Of a stretch of DNA of 64,000 bases, positions 22,380 through 35,300 are shown piece by piece. Each line of letters begins with the position of its first letter. Positions within the stretch are counted from its first letter, which is position 1. The DNA comes from Gonocerus acuteangulatus (lineage: Eukaryota; Arthropoda; Insecta; Hemiptera; Coreidae), in assembly GCA_946811695.1 (NCBI GenBank), contig OX328125.1, forward strand, positions 107,052,470 to 107,116,469, in the 5' to 3' direction. Position numbers and translations under genes: made by a program. Under the pieces are notes generated by a model. That model saw only the letters and a program-made list of their open reading frames with translations. It did no database searches and was not told the origin of the DNA.

Positions 22380-22665
22380 ACAGAACCATTCCTCAAAAAG
22401 CCTCTTTATTGCCTAACTAAACAACATGCCTCAGCTGTCCAACACTTTACCATCGTCCGCCAAGCTACCAACCTAGAAACCATTAAATCCCGACTCATCC
22501 ACGAATTTTTATCCCTGCAAGTTTTAAACTAGGGGTTGTAGTTTATATTTAAGTTGTAGTAATTTAATTTTATATTTTAAATGGTTTTAACCTGATTCTG
22601 TAATTTCAAAATTATCCCTACCGGATGTGCTCCGGAATAAGAATACAAAATTGTCATTTCATTTA
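22380..22665 (+). other. Unclassified repeat-like stretch
   Basis: Contains short open pieces and ends ATGTGCTCCGGAATAAGAATAC, like the 3' end of a retroposon. No recognisable protein. I cannot classify it. Confidence 0.25.
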
Positions 22666-22825
22666 TAACAGCTGTTTTAAGAGTGCGTTTCCTAACTCCT
22701 TCCATAGGGAGGAGACCCGCGTATGACACCTACCCGATAACCATAGGGGGCTGCCCTTAGCTATTTCCAGTATACGGAAACCATCTACATCCAGGAGGAC
22801 GGAGTCATGAGCTTATATAAGGGGG

Positions 22826-23043
22826 GATGAGAGGGCTGCAGCCCCCCCCCCCCGAAATCGGTAAAAATGTGTCATAAAAACGTTAAAAATAAATTAAATA
22901 AGATCACTTAGTTACGAACAAATAATTTATTTTGGGTGTAATAGCGTTTTAATTGCTAACTATTCCAAATCTAGATTGTTAGAATTCCATACCCCCAAAT
23001 ACTCTCAGCCCCTCCTGAAATTATTTTCTATATAAGCCCATGG
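22826..23043 (+). repeat. Dispersed repeat D, copy 2
   Basis: Matches 1784-2043 from GGGCTGCAG to CTATATAAGCCCATG, with a C run instead of the CCCC in copy 1 and without the long A run. It is followed by a Penelope RT fragment rather than the ORF seen in copy 1. Confidence 0.55.
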
Positions 23044-23399
23044 ATGGAGTGGCCATGGGCAGCCTCTATCACCAATTGTGGCTGACATATTAATGGATGA
23101 CTTTGACCGAAGCTGTGTGGGCGATGTCTTCGCAATCTGGCAGCACGGTGCAGAGGAACTTATAAAATGCCTTTATCTTATAAACAACTCGCACCCAGCC
23201 ATCAGATTCACTGTCAAAGAAGAGAAGGACGGCAGATTGTCTTTCTTAGATCTCCCGAACATCCAAGGACCCAACGGAAAGGCGGAACATACTGTGTACA
23301 GGAAAAATACGGCCACAGGAAGGTACCTCCACGCAGAATCTCGCCACCATATTGCACAAAAAATGGAAGTGATAAAGACTGGCACACAGCTATAACACT
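23044..23399 (+). pseudogene. Penelope-type reverse transcriptase fragment
   Basis: Translates as GVAMGS, then ADILMDDFDRS, GDVFAIWQHGAEELIKCL, INNSHPAIRFTVKEEKDG, LSFLDL, VYRKNTATGRYLHAESRHH, which is the order of the Penelope-clade RT from the GSPLSP motif through the palm to the thumb. The YVDD catalytic motif is lost (GDVFAIW keeps only its second half). Frames slip near 23060. A (TA)n run follows at 23571-23645. Confidence 0.75.
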
Positions 23400-23568
23400 G
23401 TGCAGTAACCAGTCACTTCTAAGAGCCGAAGTCAAACTGACCGATGACCTGTCGAGCAATGGATATGGTAGGAAAAAGTTGGCCCTAACTATAAGAACAG
23501 TGGAAGATCAACACCGTGTTGGAAACAATGGAAGAGAAACTGAACAAAGACGTAGGATTATTTTTATT

Positions 23569-23570
<2 letters not shown>

Positions 23571-23645
<75 letters not shown>
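23571..23645. repeat. (TA)n microsatellite
   Basis: About 37 uninterrupted TA units. Confidence 0.95.
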
Positions 23646-23647
<2 letters not shown>

Positions 23648-24347
23648 CTACAATACATTTTCGCGCGTCACTGGTCACACTAAATGACCGATTTTAGACC
23701 TTAACTTTTTTAGCATTGGAAAACATATAACACTTCCTGTGCTATCTACTAACTCAATGGCTTCAACCTATTTCGTTTACCCTCCCTCCACTCCCTACTA
23801 ACTCAATAGAGATATAGAACAAATCAAATAGGGTTGATCAATAGAGTCAGACAAACTGGTTCTTCCTAGCTCTGAGGACTACCTCTTTGGAGAACCTACA
23901 TCCCAACACCTCAGCACAGGCTTTATCAAGACATCTTGTTCTAATTTGTAAATGGGTTTTCTTTTTATTTGATTTTTTTTCTGTGAATGAATCAATTGTT
24001 TTGGTATAAAATAATAAAAAAATTACTTTCAAAAACTTATTTGATAATCGATTTTTAAAGCCAACAATGGTTAAGGAGAGGTTACAATTTTATCAACCTG
24101 TTCAAAACCTCTCTCCAGTTTGCTAGTCCTGTTGTACCGGAGTTATTAACATTTTGTTATTTTCAAGGCTTACTTTTAAGTGCTCTAAATTATACGTTAA
24201 TATTTTCCTTTGAAAGAAGAAGGGTTGCTGTCAAATTTAAATAAAACTTCAACTCCTTTCTGTCCTGAAAAATCGACCCTGTTATCTAGCGCAGAAACGC
24301 CCCTTGGCTGTTGCTTTTTCTCCAGCTTATATCAATAAACTTTACCA

Positions 24348-24455
24348 ATGACTGATTCAAAGTATTTTACTACTACCAAAAAAGGTGAAATATTTGAACT
24401 GAGGTCTGAATTAAATAGTGATAAAAAAGAAAAAAAGAGAGAAGCTGTCAAGAAG
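24348..24455 (+). CDS. AP-1-2beta: Beta-adaptin exon 1
   Basis: 36 codons, [10 protein letters not shown] to EAVKK; donor GTATCA, phase 0. Confidence 0.95.
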
Positions 24456-27400
24456 GTATCATTCTAACATCCATTATCAGTTTGTTCACCTATTTAATTC
24501 ACCTTACAATGTTATTATTTTTAATATTTTTGAAGGTGATTGCTTCTATGACAGTTGGGAAGGATGTATCAGCTTTATTTCCAGATGTTGTCAACTGTAT
24601 GCAAACAGATAATTTAGAACTTAAGAAACTAGTCTACTTGTATTTAATGAACTATGCTAAGAGTCAACCAGATATGGCTATAATGGCTGTTAATACCTTT
24701 GTCAAGGTTTGTATTCTACATCTGTTTTTTTATTTACTTTTTTGGTAATTTAAAATAGTTATTTTTTAATAACTGCAATTTGTAAACACCTCTTAATTAA
24801 ACTGATTCAACATGATATTCTAGGATTGTGAGGATGCTAATCCGCTAATCAGAGCTTTGGCAGTTCGAACGATGGGATGTATAAGAGTTGATAAAATTAC
24901 CGAGTACCTATGTGAGCCACTCCGGAAATGTTTGAAAGACGAAGATCCCTACGTAAGGAAAACTGCAGCAGTTTGTGTAGCTAAGCTGTACGACATCAAC
25001 CCTCAGCTTGTCGAAGATCAAGGCTTCTTGGATCAATTGAAGGAGTTGCTTTCTGACTCTAATCCAATGGTCAGTTCAGTTTTTCTACCTTTTCATAACT
25101 CACTTTGTATAGGTCTCAGCTAAAAATATACACATAGTAAGCTAAGGAATTTGTCTTCTTCATTTGAATCTAATATATCTTCCAAATCATTGTCGAGTGC
25201 ATTCCTGAATAATTTGTTTAAAATAACCTATATAGATTAATAAAATAAAAACGGTAATTATGAGTGACTGCTGCCCTAAGCCCTAGCAACATGAAACTTG
25301 GCATACCCCAATTCCGATAGACCGATTTAGTTCATGTTTACAATACTTTTTCCTTATTAGATACCCAGGACGTATACCGTGTTTCGTTACAATACAGCAG
25401 AAATTACGACCGGTATGAGCAAATTAGTAATTTGGGTCCGGAGTAACCCCCCCCCCCTCCTAATGAACCGATTTAGTTTATTTTTACAACACATTTTTCT
25501 CTTTAGTTGACCAGAACGAATACCGAGTTTTGTTGAAATACAACACAAATTATGGCTGGTATTGGCAAATAACTACTTTGGCTCCGGGGTCCTTATACCC
25601 TCCATCATTTTTTACGACCCCATATGCGAACAAGGCTTACACTCGCCATCACTACCTATTATGGCATATGCCAACAAGGCTTACCCTCTCTATCACTACT
25701 TAAGACGGCATTTGCCAACAATCCTTACACTCCCCATCACTTCTAAAGGGGCCCATAGACGACCAACTTGGTTGTCAACCTTGTTGCCAACTTGGTTGTC
25801 AACCTTGTTGCCAACTTGGTTGCCCACAGACGGTCAACTTGTTGTTGCCAACTTCATTTGCTGATCAGTTCTCATGCAAACACACGCTTGGGAGAAAATG
25901 AGTTACGATCCCGTGTTGTCTTTTATAGTTCTAAAAGAATTGTGTGAGAATGATGGGGAAGTGTTTCTTCGAAAAAAAAAGAAAAAAAAAAAAGAAAGAA
26001 AATTGTGGTCAAAAGAGCGGTACTTACAACGTCCTGAGTTTTCTCATTCAAATATATTAAGCAAGGACCGAAATAAAAATTAAATGTTTCCTAAAAATGA
26101 TAACAAAAAAATTACTTCATAATTTATATTTTTAAAATTAATGATTAACTGTTATGAAATAATTTTTATTTCTAAGTTTTTTAAATAAAAATTATTAGAA
26201 AATTGTTTTTAAAAAGTAATGAAATATATCAATTACGATGGAATTTTTATTTTTAATTCCCAATGATAAAAATTATAGGTTAAGTTAAACTCATTTGAAA
26301 AAAAAATGAGTAGTTCCTTTCTGATATTAAGTGAACTTTGCGGCTGTAGATTTTAAATTTTTTTTAAGAATGGACAGTACAACCTACGATTACTTGTTGG
26401 TTTATAGACATTGTACACACCTATTATATTTACCGAACAGATAATCTACTTGTATACCCTCTTTTTGCAAAAATACTTAAATACAAGAGTAGTAAAAACA
26501 CGAAAAGCAACCGCACATTGACAACCAAACGACAGTTCACTATTGAGGTTGTGAACAGTGTTGTCAACTTCCCCACAGACGCTTCAACTAGGTTGCCAAC
26601 ATGAGGCTCCGCCTACCGAAAATCAAAACGGATTTGATCTACACCAACCATTGTACCAACCGTTTACTCCAACCACCAACCTGCCCACAGACGTGCAACA
26701 TCTCCTCCAACATGGCAAGTTCGCAACAAGGTTGACAACCAAGTTGGTCATCTATGGGCCCCTTAACAACGGCATATGCCAACAAGCCTTACCACCTCCA
26801 TCTCTACTAATGACACTATATGCTTTCACTTGCCATCACTACTTATGATGGCATAGGCCAAAAAGCCTTACCATCATCACTACTTACGACGACAATCACC
26901 AAAGCACAGTTTCTCTATTTGTATTTGCCAAGAATAACCTGCTCGGCCTTGTCACAATCTATCGTTTTCTTTCTTAATTTAAGCCTACTGTTAACCCTTA
27001 TCAGTCTCACTCTTTATTTATTGAGTTGTCGATATGGTCCTATGCCGAACAGGGATCGGCATTAACAGCCTCCGCTTGTTCCCTTTTGTTAATACTATTC
27101 GATCCACATATTATTCTAAGGAATCGAACATTTTGTTTTAGTTGTCATAAAAATAAAAATAAAAAATACGTATTTTCGTTCAAAATTTGATTTTCATTAA
27201 CAAGAAAAAGTAACTTATTCAATTATTTGGACAAATATGTAGAAAATAAAAAATACATTAAGAGGAAATGATACTCGTACTTCTCAAAACATTTTCTAAC
27301 GTAAAGAGCCGGATTTTTTTCGTGTAATTCTTGTAAAAATTTTGAAATATTTTCGACCTTGATTTCAAAATACACTAGTTAATATCTGGACAATAAAAAG

Positions 27401-30400
27401 GCTCTGGACAAAACTACAGAAGAAATTGTTGCGATGACTAGCACAAATAACTGGAAGCCACTTCTAGAATCTGTGATTCACAGAGTGTCTATCTCAAGAT
27501 TCCTTCCACATTGGAATTGTAAGAAACAGCTGATCTTCTAGAATAGCATGCCATATTAAAAATATACTTTGAAGCTCAAGGCAAAGTACTAGAGTTGCAG
27601 GAATTCGATGCCAGTGGTGAATCGGCATATGACCTCTAGCGTTGAATATGCTTGCCAACCCCAGCTCGGGATAGGAGCGCTAAGGGTTAACATTTGATAG
27701 AAACATTTATGAATAACACTAAAAAAAATGTATATACTTTTTTAAAAAATCTTATCTTACAGGTTGTTGCAAATGCAGTAGCAGCACTATCTGAAATGAA
27801 CGAAGCATCAGTAAGTGGAGCGCCTTTGATAGAAATGTCCGCTGTAACGATCAACAAACTACTTACAGCCCTTAACGAATGTACTGAGTGGGGTCAAGTC
27901 TTCATTCTTGACTCTCTTGCCAATTACAGTCCCAAAGATGATCGGGAAGCTCAAAGGTATAACAGCTTTATCTATTATTTTACCAAGTATTCCTAATTTG
28001 TGAGTGCTTTTAGTGTAAAAAGTCCGACTCGCAGGAACTGCGTCATCTTAGCACGGTTCCATTCATATCCCTTGTGTCATTTTGTAGACTTAGAATAGAA
28101 ACAGTTATTACTTTGTTTAGATCATTCCTAATGTAAACAAATATTTAAAAAAAAAAACTTTCTTTTCTTGAGAAATACATCCTCCTCCTAGAAGCAATAA
28201 CAAAATAACAAGAAATAAAAACAGACAAAAAGAACCGTATAAATTACCGAAATCAATTATCGTTTATCAAACTTCTAAGTTATATGTACTTATTTCTCCG
28301 TTTGACATCGCCTAATTAAAACTTTCTTCAGAAACTTTTTTCTAGAGCATTTAGTAAGCTTTCGAATGGTAACCTTCCGTTTACCAAGATTCTCAACCGT
28401 TTTCGAGATATTAAGGAAAGTATACGAAGTTTCCAAAGCTTTTCATCTCTAGTAATAAATTATTTTAATCTAACCCTTCTTTAACTCCAAACATAACCAA
28501 ATTTTCAACATACTAGTTTTGATGAAATTAGAACATGCAGAAAATGTTTCAACTGAATCCCATGATTCTAAGTACCCAAACCAAAAACGTTATTCAACAA
28601 CTATGTTTCCAATTTTCTCGAAAACTGTTAAAGATATCGCCTTATAAATGGTTTCATTCGTTTTCTTAGGCCAAGAAGTCTATAAAACGATTACTTGCAA
28701 GCATATGAAGTTAGCGGAACGATTTTTTTTACGCGAATTTCACTCCAAAAACCATGTTCCGGTGGGCGGATTCTGCTGGTTAACGAACTTGACCTTTCAA
28801 ATTAGACGAAAGATTTTTGTACCATGTTTCATCAAAATCGGACCATTCCTCTAGGAGCTAGAGAGCGAACAGATAAATATATACATATATATATATTTTT
28901 TTTTCACTTTTTCTTGTTTGTTTTTCTGGCAGGGGGTCGATAAAGCAGTACACTCTTTGTTCACATTAACTGCTTTATTTGTTATGTTTCGCCCGACATG
29001 TTTCGTGCCTTTTCGCACCTCTTCAGGGGCTTTCCTATGTAACAATATTTTTTTGTAAATCCTAAACTTTAAATTGTTTACACTAATATACATATCCTGT
29101 CCCTAAATAATTTACATTTCAACATATAATTTTTAAACTTAATCTTAATCCTACCTTATCAAGAAGTCCTCTCGTCATGTTGTCTAGCTTGAGTCAGGCG
29201 TAGTACTGAAAAGTCATCTGTGGTAATTAATATGGCTGTTTGTATCGATTCTTTAGCTATTTTCATGGTATCGATTATTGGTGAAATTTGTTTTGTGAGG
29301 TTTAATTTATTATACTATGGAAAATTTGGTGCACATTCTTTAAATCTGTTTTTTTATTTATAGCAGTGTTGGAATTTTTAATTATGTAAATATTTTCTTT
29401 GATTTTTCAAAAATTAGGCAAGTGCTGGATACATATTTTAAACTCTATAAGAAACGAATAAATTTACAGTTTGGCAAAAATTACCATGAAAAAAGTAATA
29501 GTATTTTAAAAAAACATAAAGGCCCATATTATCATGAGGAACGGATAACAGACATTAGTACGAATAGTAACTGGATTGTTAACTTGTCAGAGAAAAGTGT
29601 TCCTCAAGAGGTTAAACAATTTCTGACTTTAAGTGGTAAATTTAATATCTTAAAACCCATTACTGAAACAGATAGGATTAATACGATAACGGACATAGAA
29701 TACATGCTTGACAACCTGGACATTTCAAAGAAGGAAAAGAACAAAATCAGACAAAAAAGTGTAAATTTATTGAGCAAAAATGAAAAGACAATTTACTTTA
29801 AAAACATTCCTGACCATACAGATATTTTACTTGCTGAAAAATTAAATCAATATGAAAGACTTACTTGGAAGTTTAAAAAAGACAATCCTGACGTTTTAAT
29901 AATAAAAGCTGACAAATCAAACAAGACGGTTTTAATAGACAGACATACGTACAATGTTAAAATGGAAAACTTACTAAATGATACAAACGTATATAAACAA
30001 ATAGATTACAATCCAACTACTAGTATAAAAAATAAGGTTATTAAATATTTGGACAAGTTGGTACACAAACGCTATTTAAATAAATTTGACAAAACCAAAT
30101 TAGTTAATCATAATTGCTTGACTCCCTTAATTTATGGACTAATTAAATTGCACAAAACAGATATGCCTTTACGACCGATTATCAGTGGCTGTGAATCCCC
30201 AATACAAAAATTAGCAAAAATGTTAGCAACCGATTTAAAACCATTTAGTGAAGGTAACCCTTTTGATATTATCAATGCGACGCATCTTATTGACAATTTA
30301 AAGAACACAAAGATTTTACCAGGTTTTAAATTAGTTTCATTTGACGTAGTTAACATGTTTCCAAACATTCCAGTAGATTTAGCAATAAAGATCATTAGTA

Positions 30401-32306
30401 ATAATTGGACGCAGATAGAAAAACATACTAAGATAAAAAATAAAGAGTTATTCATTGAAGGAATCAGTTTATGTTGTAAATTCGGGTACTTTCAATTCAA
30501 TAAAAAGATATATAAGCAACTGTACGGAATTCAGATGGGAAACCCGCTCTCAATTGCTGTTAGTGGAATAGTGATGAATTGGATTCTTAATGAAATCATT
30601 TCAGAGGTTCCAATTAAGATTCAATTTTTGTACAGATATGTAGACGATCTTATTTTATCTGTAAAGAAGGAGGAAGTGGATAAGCTTTTAGAAACATTTA
30701 ATAACAAATATAATAATATACAATTTACCAAAGAGTTTGAAGCTGATAAAAGATTAAACTTTTTTGACATGGAACTAATTAGAAATGTGGATAATTTTAT
30801 TGAATACAAATGGAAACCAAAGACGTATCATTCAACAAGAATGATTAATTTTTATTCCAATCACCCACTTAATTTTAAAAAGAATATTTTATACAATCGG
30901 ACATTATCAGCTTTGTACAGAACTTCCTCTCAGTATTTTTGCGAAATAAAAAATAAATTGCGAAATATGTTTCAAGAAAACAACTATCCTAAATCATTAA
31001 TAGAGCAGCAAATAAAAAGGGCAGAAAAACATATATTGTATACAAAAAGACCAACTGAGCTTCCGAATAAGCAAGACAAATATGAATTTAAACCTGAAAT
31101 TTTTAGCATATCTGACGACTTTTTTAATACTATCACTGAGTCAATGCCACCTAAAAAAAAAAAAAAAAAAATAAATTAGTTTCAGGTTTGCTTAATAAGG
31201 ATACTGAAAATAAAAACAAGCGCAAACGAGATCAAAACGATAAACCTCCCGAATCACAGAACAATTCAATAAAGCGAAAGTTATTACAGACATGTATTCA
31301 AAAATTCTTCATGAAAAACACGAATTTAAATAAGCAAATAGCTTTGAATGAGCATTTATTTTTACAAAAGAGAAAACAGGTTTTAACAAAAGAAAATGAC
31401 AAAGATGTGAATGAAATAAATCGATTTTTTACTTTTCATTACCATCCTTCAATAGCCAATAGACTTAAACAAATATGTAAAGACGTAGGGAAAATAAGTT
31501 GGAAATATGGGAACAAAATAGAAAATAGTTTTAGCAATATTAAAGATAAAATTAAACAAACAAGTACAAAGAACAATATATACAAAATTCGATGTAACGA
31601 TTGCAACGCATGCTACATTGGGGAATCGGCACAGCTATTGCAAAAGAGAATTGTGCAACACGCAAAAAGCATAGACACAAACGAAAACAGGACAACATTG
31701 ACAGAACACACACTAACTTTAAAACATAACTTTAACTTTAAGGACGTTCACATTTTAAATAAAGAGAGGAACACTTTAAAAAGAAAAATCAAAGAAAATA
31801 TTTACATAATTAAAAATTCCAACACTGCTATAAATAAAAAAACAGATTTAAAGAATGTGCACCAAATTTTCCATAGTATAATTAATTTAACCTCACAAAA
31901 CAAATTTCACCAATAATCGATACCATGAAAATAGCTAAAGAATCAATACAAACAGCCATATTAATTACCACAGATGACTTTTCAGTACTACGCCTGACTC
32001 AAGCTAGACAACATGACGAGAGGACTTCTTGATAAGGTAGGATTAAGATTAAGTTTAAAAATTATATGTTGAAATGTAAATTATTTAGGGACAGGATATG
32101 TATATTAGTGTAAACAATTTAAAGTTTAGGATTTACAAAAAAATATTGTTACATAGGAAAGCCCCTGAAGAGGTGCGAAAAGGCACGAAACATGTCGGGC
32201 GAAACATAACAAATAAAGCGGTTAATGTGAACAAAGAGTGTACTGCTTTATCGACCCCCTGCCAGAAAAACAAACAAGAAAAAGTGAAAAAAATATATAT
32301 TGGGTC

Positions 32307-32366
<60 letters not shown>

Positions 32367-35300
32367 TATATGTTGTTAAGATAATTATTATAAAAGGGGA
32401 TTTAATTATTAGAATAAATTTTATTATATTGAATGATTAACCTTAGGGAGAAAAAGTTCCGAGTGAATGAATATTTAAAAAAAATACTTATTTCTAAACA
32501 ATCCTGAAATACAATTACAAATACTAATGCACTATCAAACAATAATAAAAAAATTCATCATAATTACAAAAAATAATTATTACCTTTGAATTAATGGACT
32601 TCAAATAAAACGCCAATATACTGCACTTCAATAATTTCTTCTTCTTAGTGACACGCTATCCCTGTAAGTTCTCATGCAGAGGATAGATATCTATAGCTTG
32701 AGATTCTGGACTCGGCTGGCCTTAGACATAGACTCTGACTCCGTACTCCACGATGGACGCAGCTAGACTCTACTGACTCTGTACTCCATGGTGGCTAGCG
32801 ATAGACTGAGAGTGAGTGTACTTGAGACTCCGTACTTCGCGGTGTGCTAGACTGGACTGACTCTGTACCCCACGGTGGCTAGAGATAGACTGACTCTTGT
32901 TAGCGGGAGAAAGTAGCGTCTTCTCCCATCAACTTCCGCATTTTGTTGGTTTATAATTCAAATAATAATTTATAATTTTGTAAATCCAAATGATTAATTT
33001 ATTAATGCCTGAATGCACATTTAATTTAGACCTATTGTACATCAGTATTGTCCAGAAATATAAATTTATATTGTATATAATACAATGTTATTATTATGTC
33101 AGGATTTGTGGTTTGCGCGGGCTTTTCAAGCTTTCAACGGCTATTTGAATTGAAAAATGTTTTCGTGAATGTAAAATATCATTACAAAATATATATATAT
33201 ATAAAAATTTGAACCACCGTCATTTTCGGTCTCTAGGGGTTCTGAAACGCAAAATTTTCTAGTCGGCACCTCCAGATTGTTTCATGAGATCAACCTTATA
33301 AGCGGGGCTCCTCCCTATGAAGGGAGGGAGGAACCGCGCTAAAAACACTATGTTCTCACAAAACTATCTCAATGTTCTGTAAACTGAGCCGTTTGTGTGG
33401 ACCTCACACAGGACTTTAGTTGCTGTTTCCACTATTGAAGTGACCAAAGCTGCTGTCTTATTGTACCAGAAAATAGAGACAATTTTTTAACTCCATGATA
33501 ATATTCTGACCTGAAAATCCCCAAAAATAGAGCTGCCTCCTTATTGCTGCACGCTCGTTAATTTAATCATTCCTTTTCCATTAAAATGATGAATATGGTT
33601 ATTTCAGCATTTGTGAGAGAATTACTCCTCGCCTAGCCCATGCTAATGCGGCAGTCGTTCTATCTGCTGTCAAAGTTCTTATGAAATTTTTGGAAATGCT
33701 GCCTGGAGACTCGGATTTTGTTTCAACTCTAACAAAGAAATTGGCTCCACCCTTAGTAACACTTCTCTCATCAGAACCCGAGGTACAGTTTAGATACTAA
33801 TATTCTTATATTTTAATTTATAGATGAGAAGAATCTACCTTGAGTTACTGTTATTCAGCAACTAAGAACAATAACTCAACAAAAAACATTTTTAACTATA
33901 TTTTGATATCTCTATGGAGTTCGTACATTAAGGCAAGATATTACTCGTAAGTTGATTGTTTTTCATTACTTTAATGGATCCTTTTCGTTTCCTGGAAATA
34001 TATATTTTATAAGTAACGTGGTTTAGCCTTGTAAATAATTATTTTATTCCTTGTTATTCAAATAACGTACTTAGCTCGATGGTCCTGTTCGGTTAGAGCG
34101 AATAACAAGAGAATGATCTGAAGACATATCTTCTATAAAAATTGTATGAGTGCGTTTATGAGTGTCAGTATTTATTATGTGTATTTCTGAGTAAGGGCGT
34201 GTGTGTTATTGTGTGAGTGTTAAACTATCATAATGTAATAGACATTTTAGGTTTAGATCTAGATCTTCCTACAGATAAAGGTAACTGTCAGCCGTCCTAG
34301 AAACTTGATGAGAACAATGAATCTTGATTTATGAAGTGCAATAAAAGCCTACCTGAAGCCTTCCTACTACCTCGACCCGGACAGATGTCTGACTCTACAC
34401 AGAGAATATTTACGTTTTCAGTTATGTTACATAGACGATTAAATAGACATTTTAGGTTTAGATCTAGGTGTAAGGTTATTTCCGGCATATGTTGGAAAAC
34501 CAAAAAATTATTAAAATGTTTTAACATTTATTAAAAATGGTTTAAACAATTTTCAATGGTGCTAATGACCATAGCAATTAAAGCCCCACCAAAAAAAACA
34601 CTATTTTACATTGAACAAACCAAAAACTAAAATTCCGCTGTGGTGTGAAGAGCCCAGCGGTACTCTGCCCCGCACCTTAAGCAGGATTCCTGCTACTGCT
34701 TCCTCTCCCGTGGTCCCGCATCGGGGTTTGAGAGAAAGAATAATACATAATTTTTTATATTGTGTGGCTTTTGAAACGGAGAGCTGCAGATTGATGGACT
34801 AATCTCCTTTATTCTCTTTGTTGTAGAAATAATTGAAACTTTTCTTTCGCCATTGATTATTGAACTTGTACATCATTTGGTTTTGTTTCAGGTCCAATAT
34901 GTTGCGTTGCGAAACATCAACCTAATTGTCCAGAAAAGACCAGATATTCTGAAGCATGAAATGAAAGTGTTCTTTGTTAAGTACAATGATCCTATTTATG
35001 TGAAGCTAGAGAAATTAGACATTATGATAAGACTTGCATCGCAGGCTAACATTGCCCAGGTCCTTTCTGAACTGAAGGAGTAAGTATAATCTACTGTTTT
35101 TCCTGTTTAAACTATGATTAGTACTGTCTTGCTCAAGTGAATGCTAAATACTTTTCAGATATGCTACAGAAGTAGATGTGGACTTTGTTCGTAAAGCAGT
35201 TCGAGCTATTGGAAGATGTGCTATCAAAGTGGAGCAGTCCGCCGAACGCTGTGTCTCCACGCTCCTTGATCTCATTCATACAAAGGTACATCTAGCGTTT

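Larger units (their letters stand above)
28903..32302 (+). mobile_element. Near-intact Penelope-like retroelement with inverted terminal repeats
   Basis: 3.4 kb. An inverted copy of the 3' end (28903-29409, minus) faces the true 3' end (31784-32302, plus); the arms look almost identical, suggesting recent insertion. Between them are RT and GIY-YIG endonuclease frames, the diagnostic pair of endonuclease-bearing Penelope elements. Both arms carry a hammerhead motif. It sits in the TA microsatellite of a family A element inside beta-adaptin intron 4. Confidence 0.9.
28018..33343 (+). mobile_element. Family A element split by a Penelope-like element
   Basis: 5' part 28018-28890 (AAAGTCCGACTCGCAGGAAC, one 351-bp-type unit) stops in its TATATA core; the 3' part (about 33186-33343) resumes in TATATA and ends with the hairpin and AACCGCGCTAA. 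The Penelope element and a further segment (32370-33185) lie between. Confidence 0.65.

Noticed and set aside
28903..32302. LTR retrotransposon
   Set aside because: Terminal repeats are inverted, no gag/protease/integrase, RT has Penelope motifs and is followed by GIY-YIG.
34331..34534. Small coding gene in beta-adaptin intron 5
   Set aside because: Open on both strands, lies in dispersed repeat E, no conserved residues recognised.
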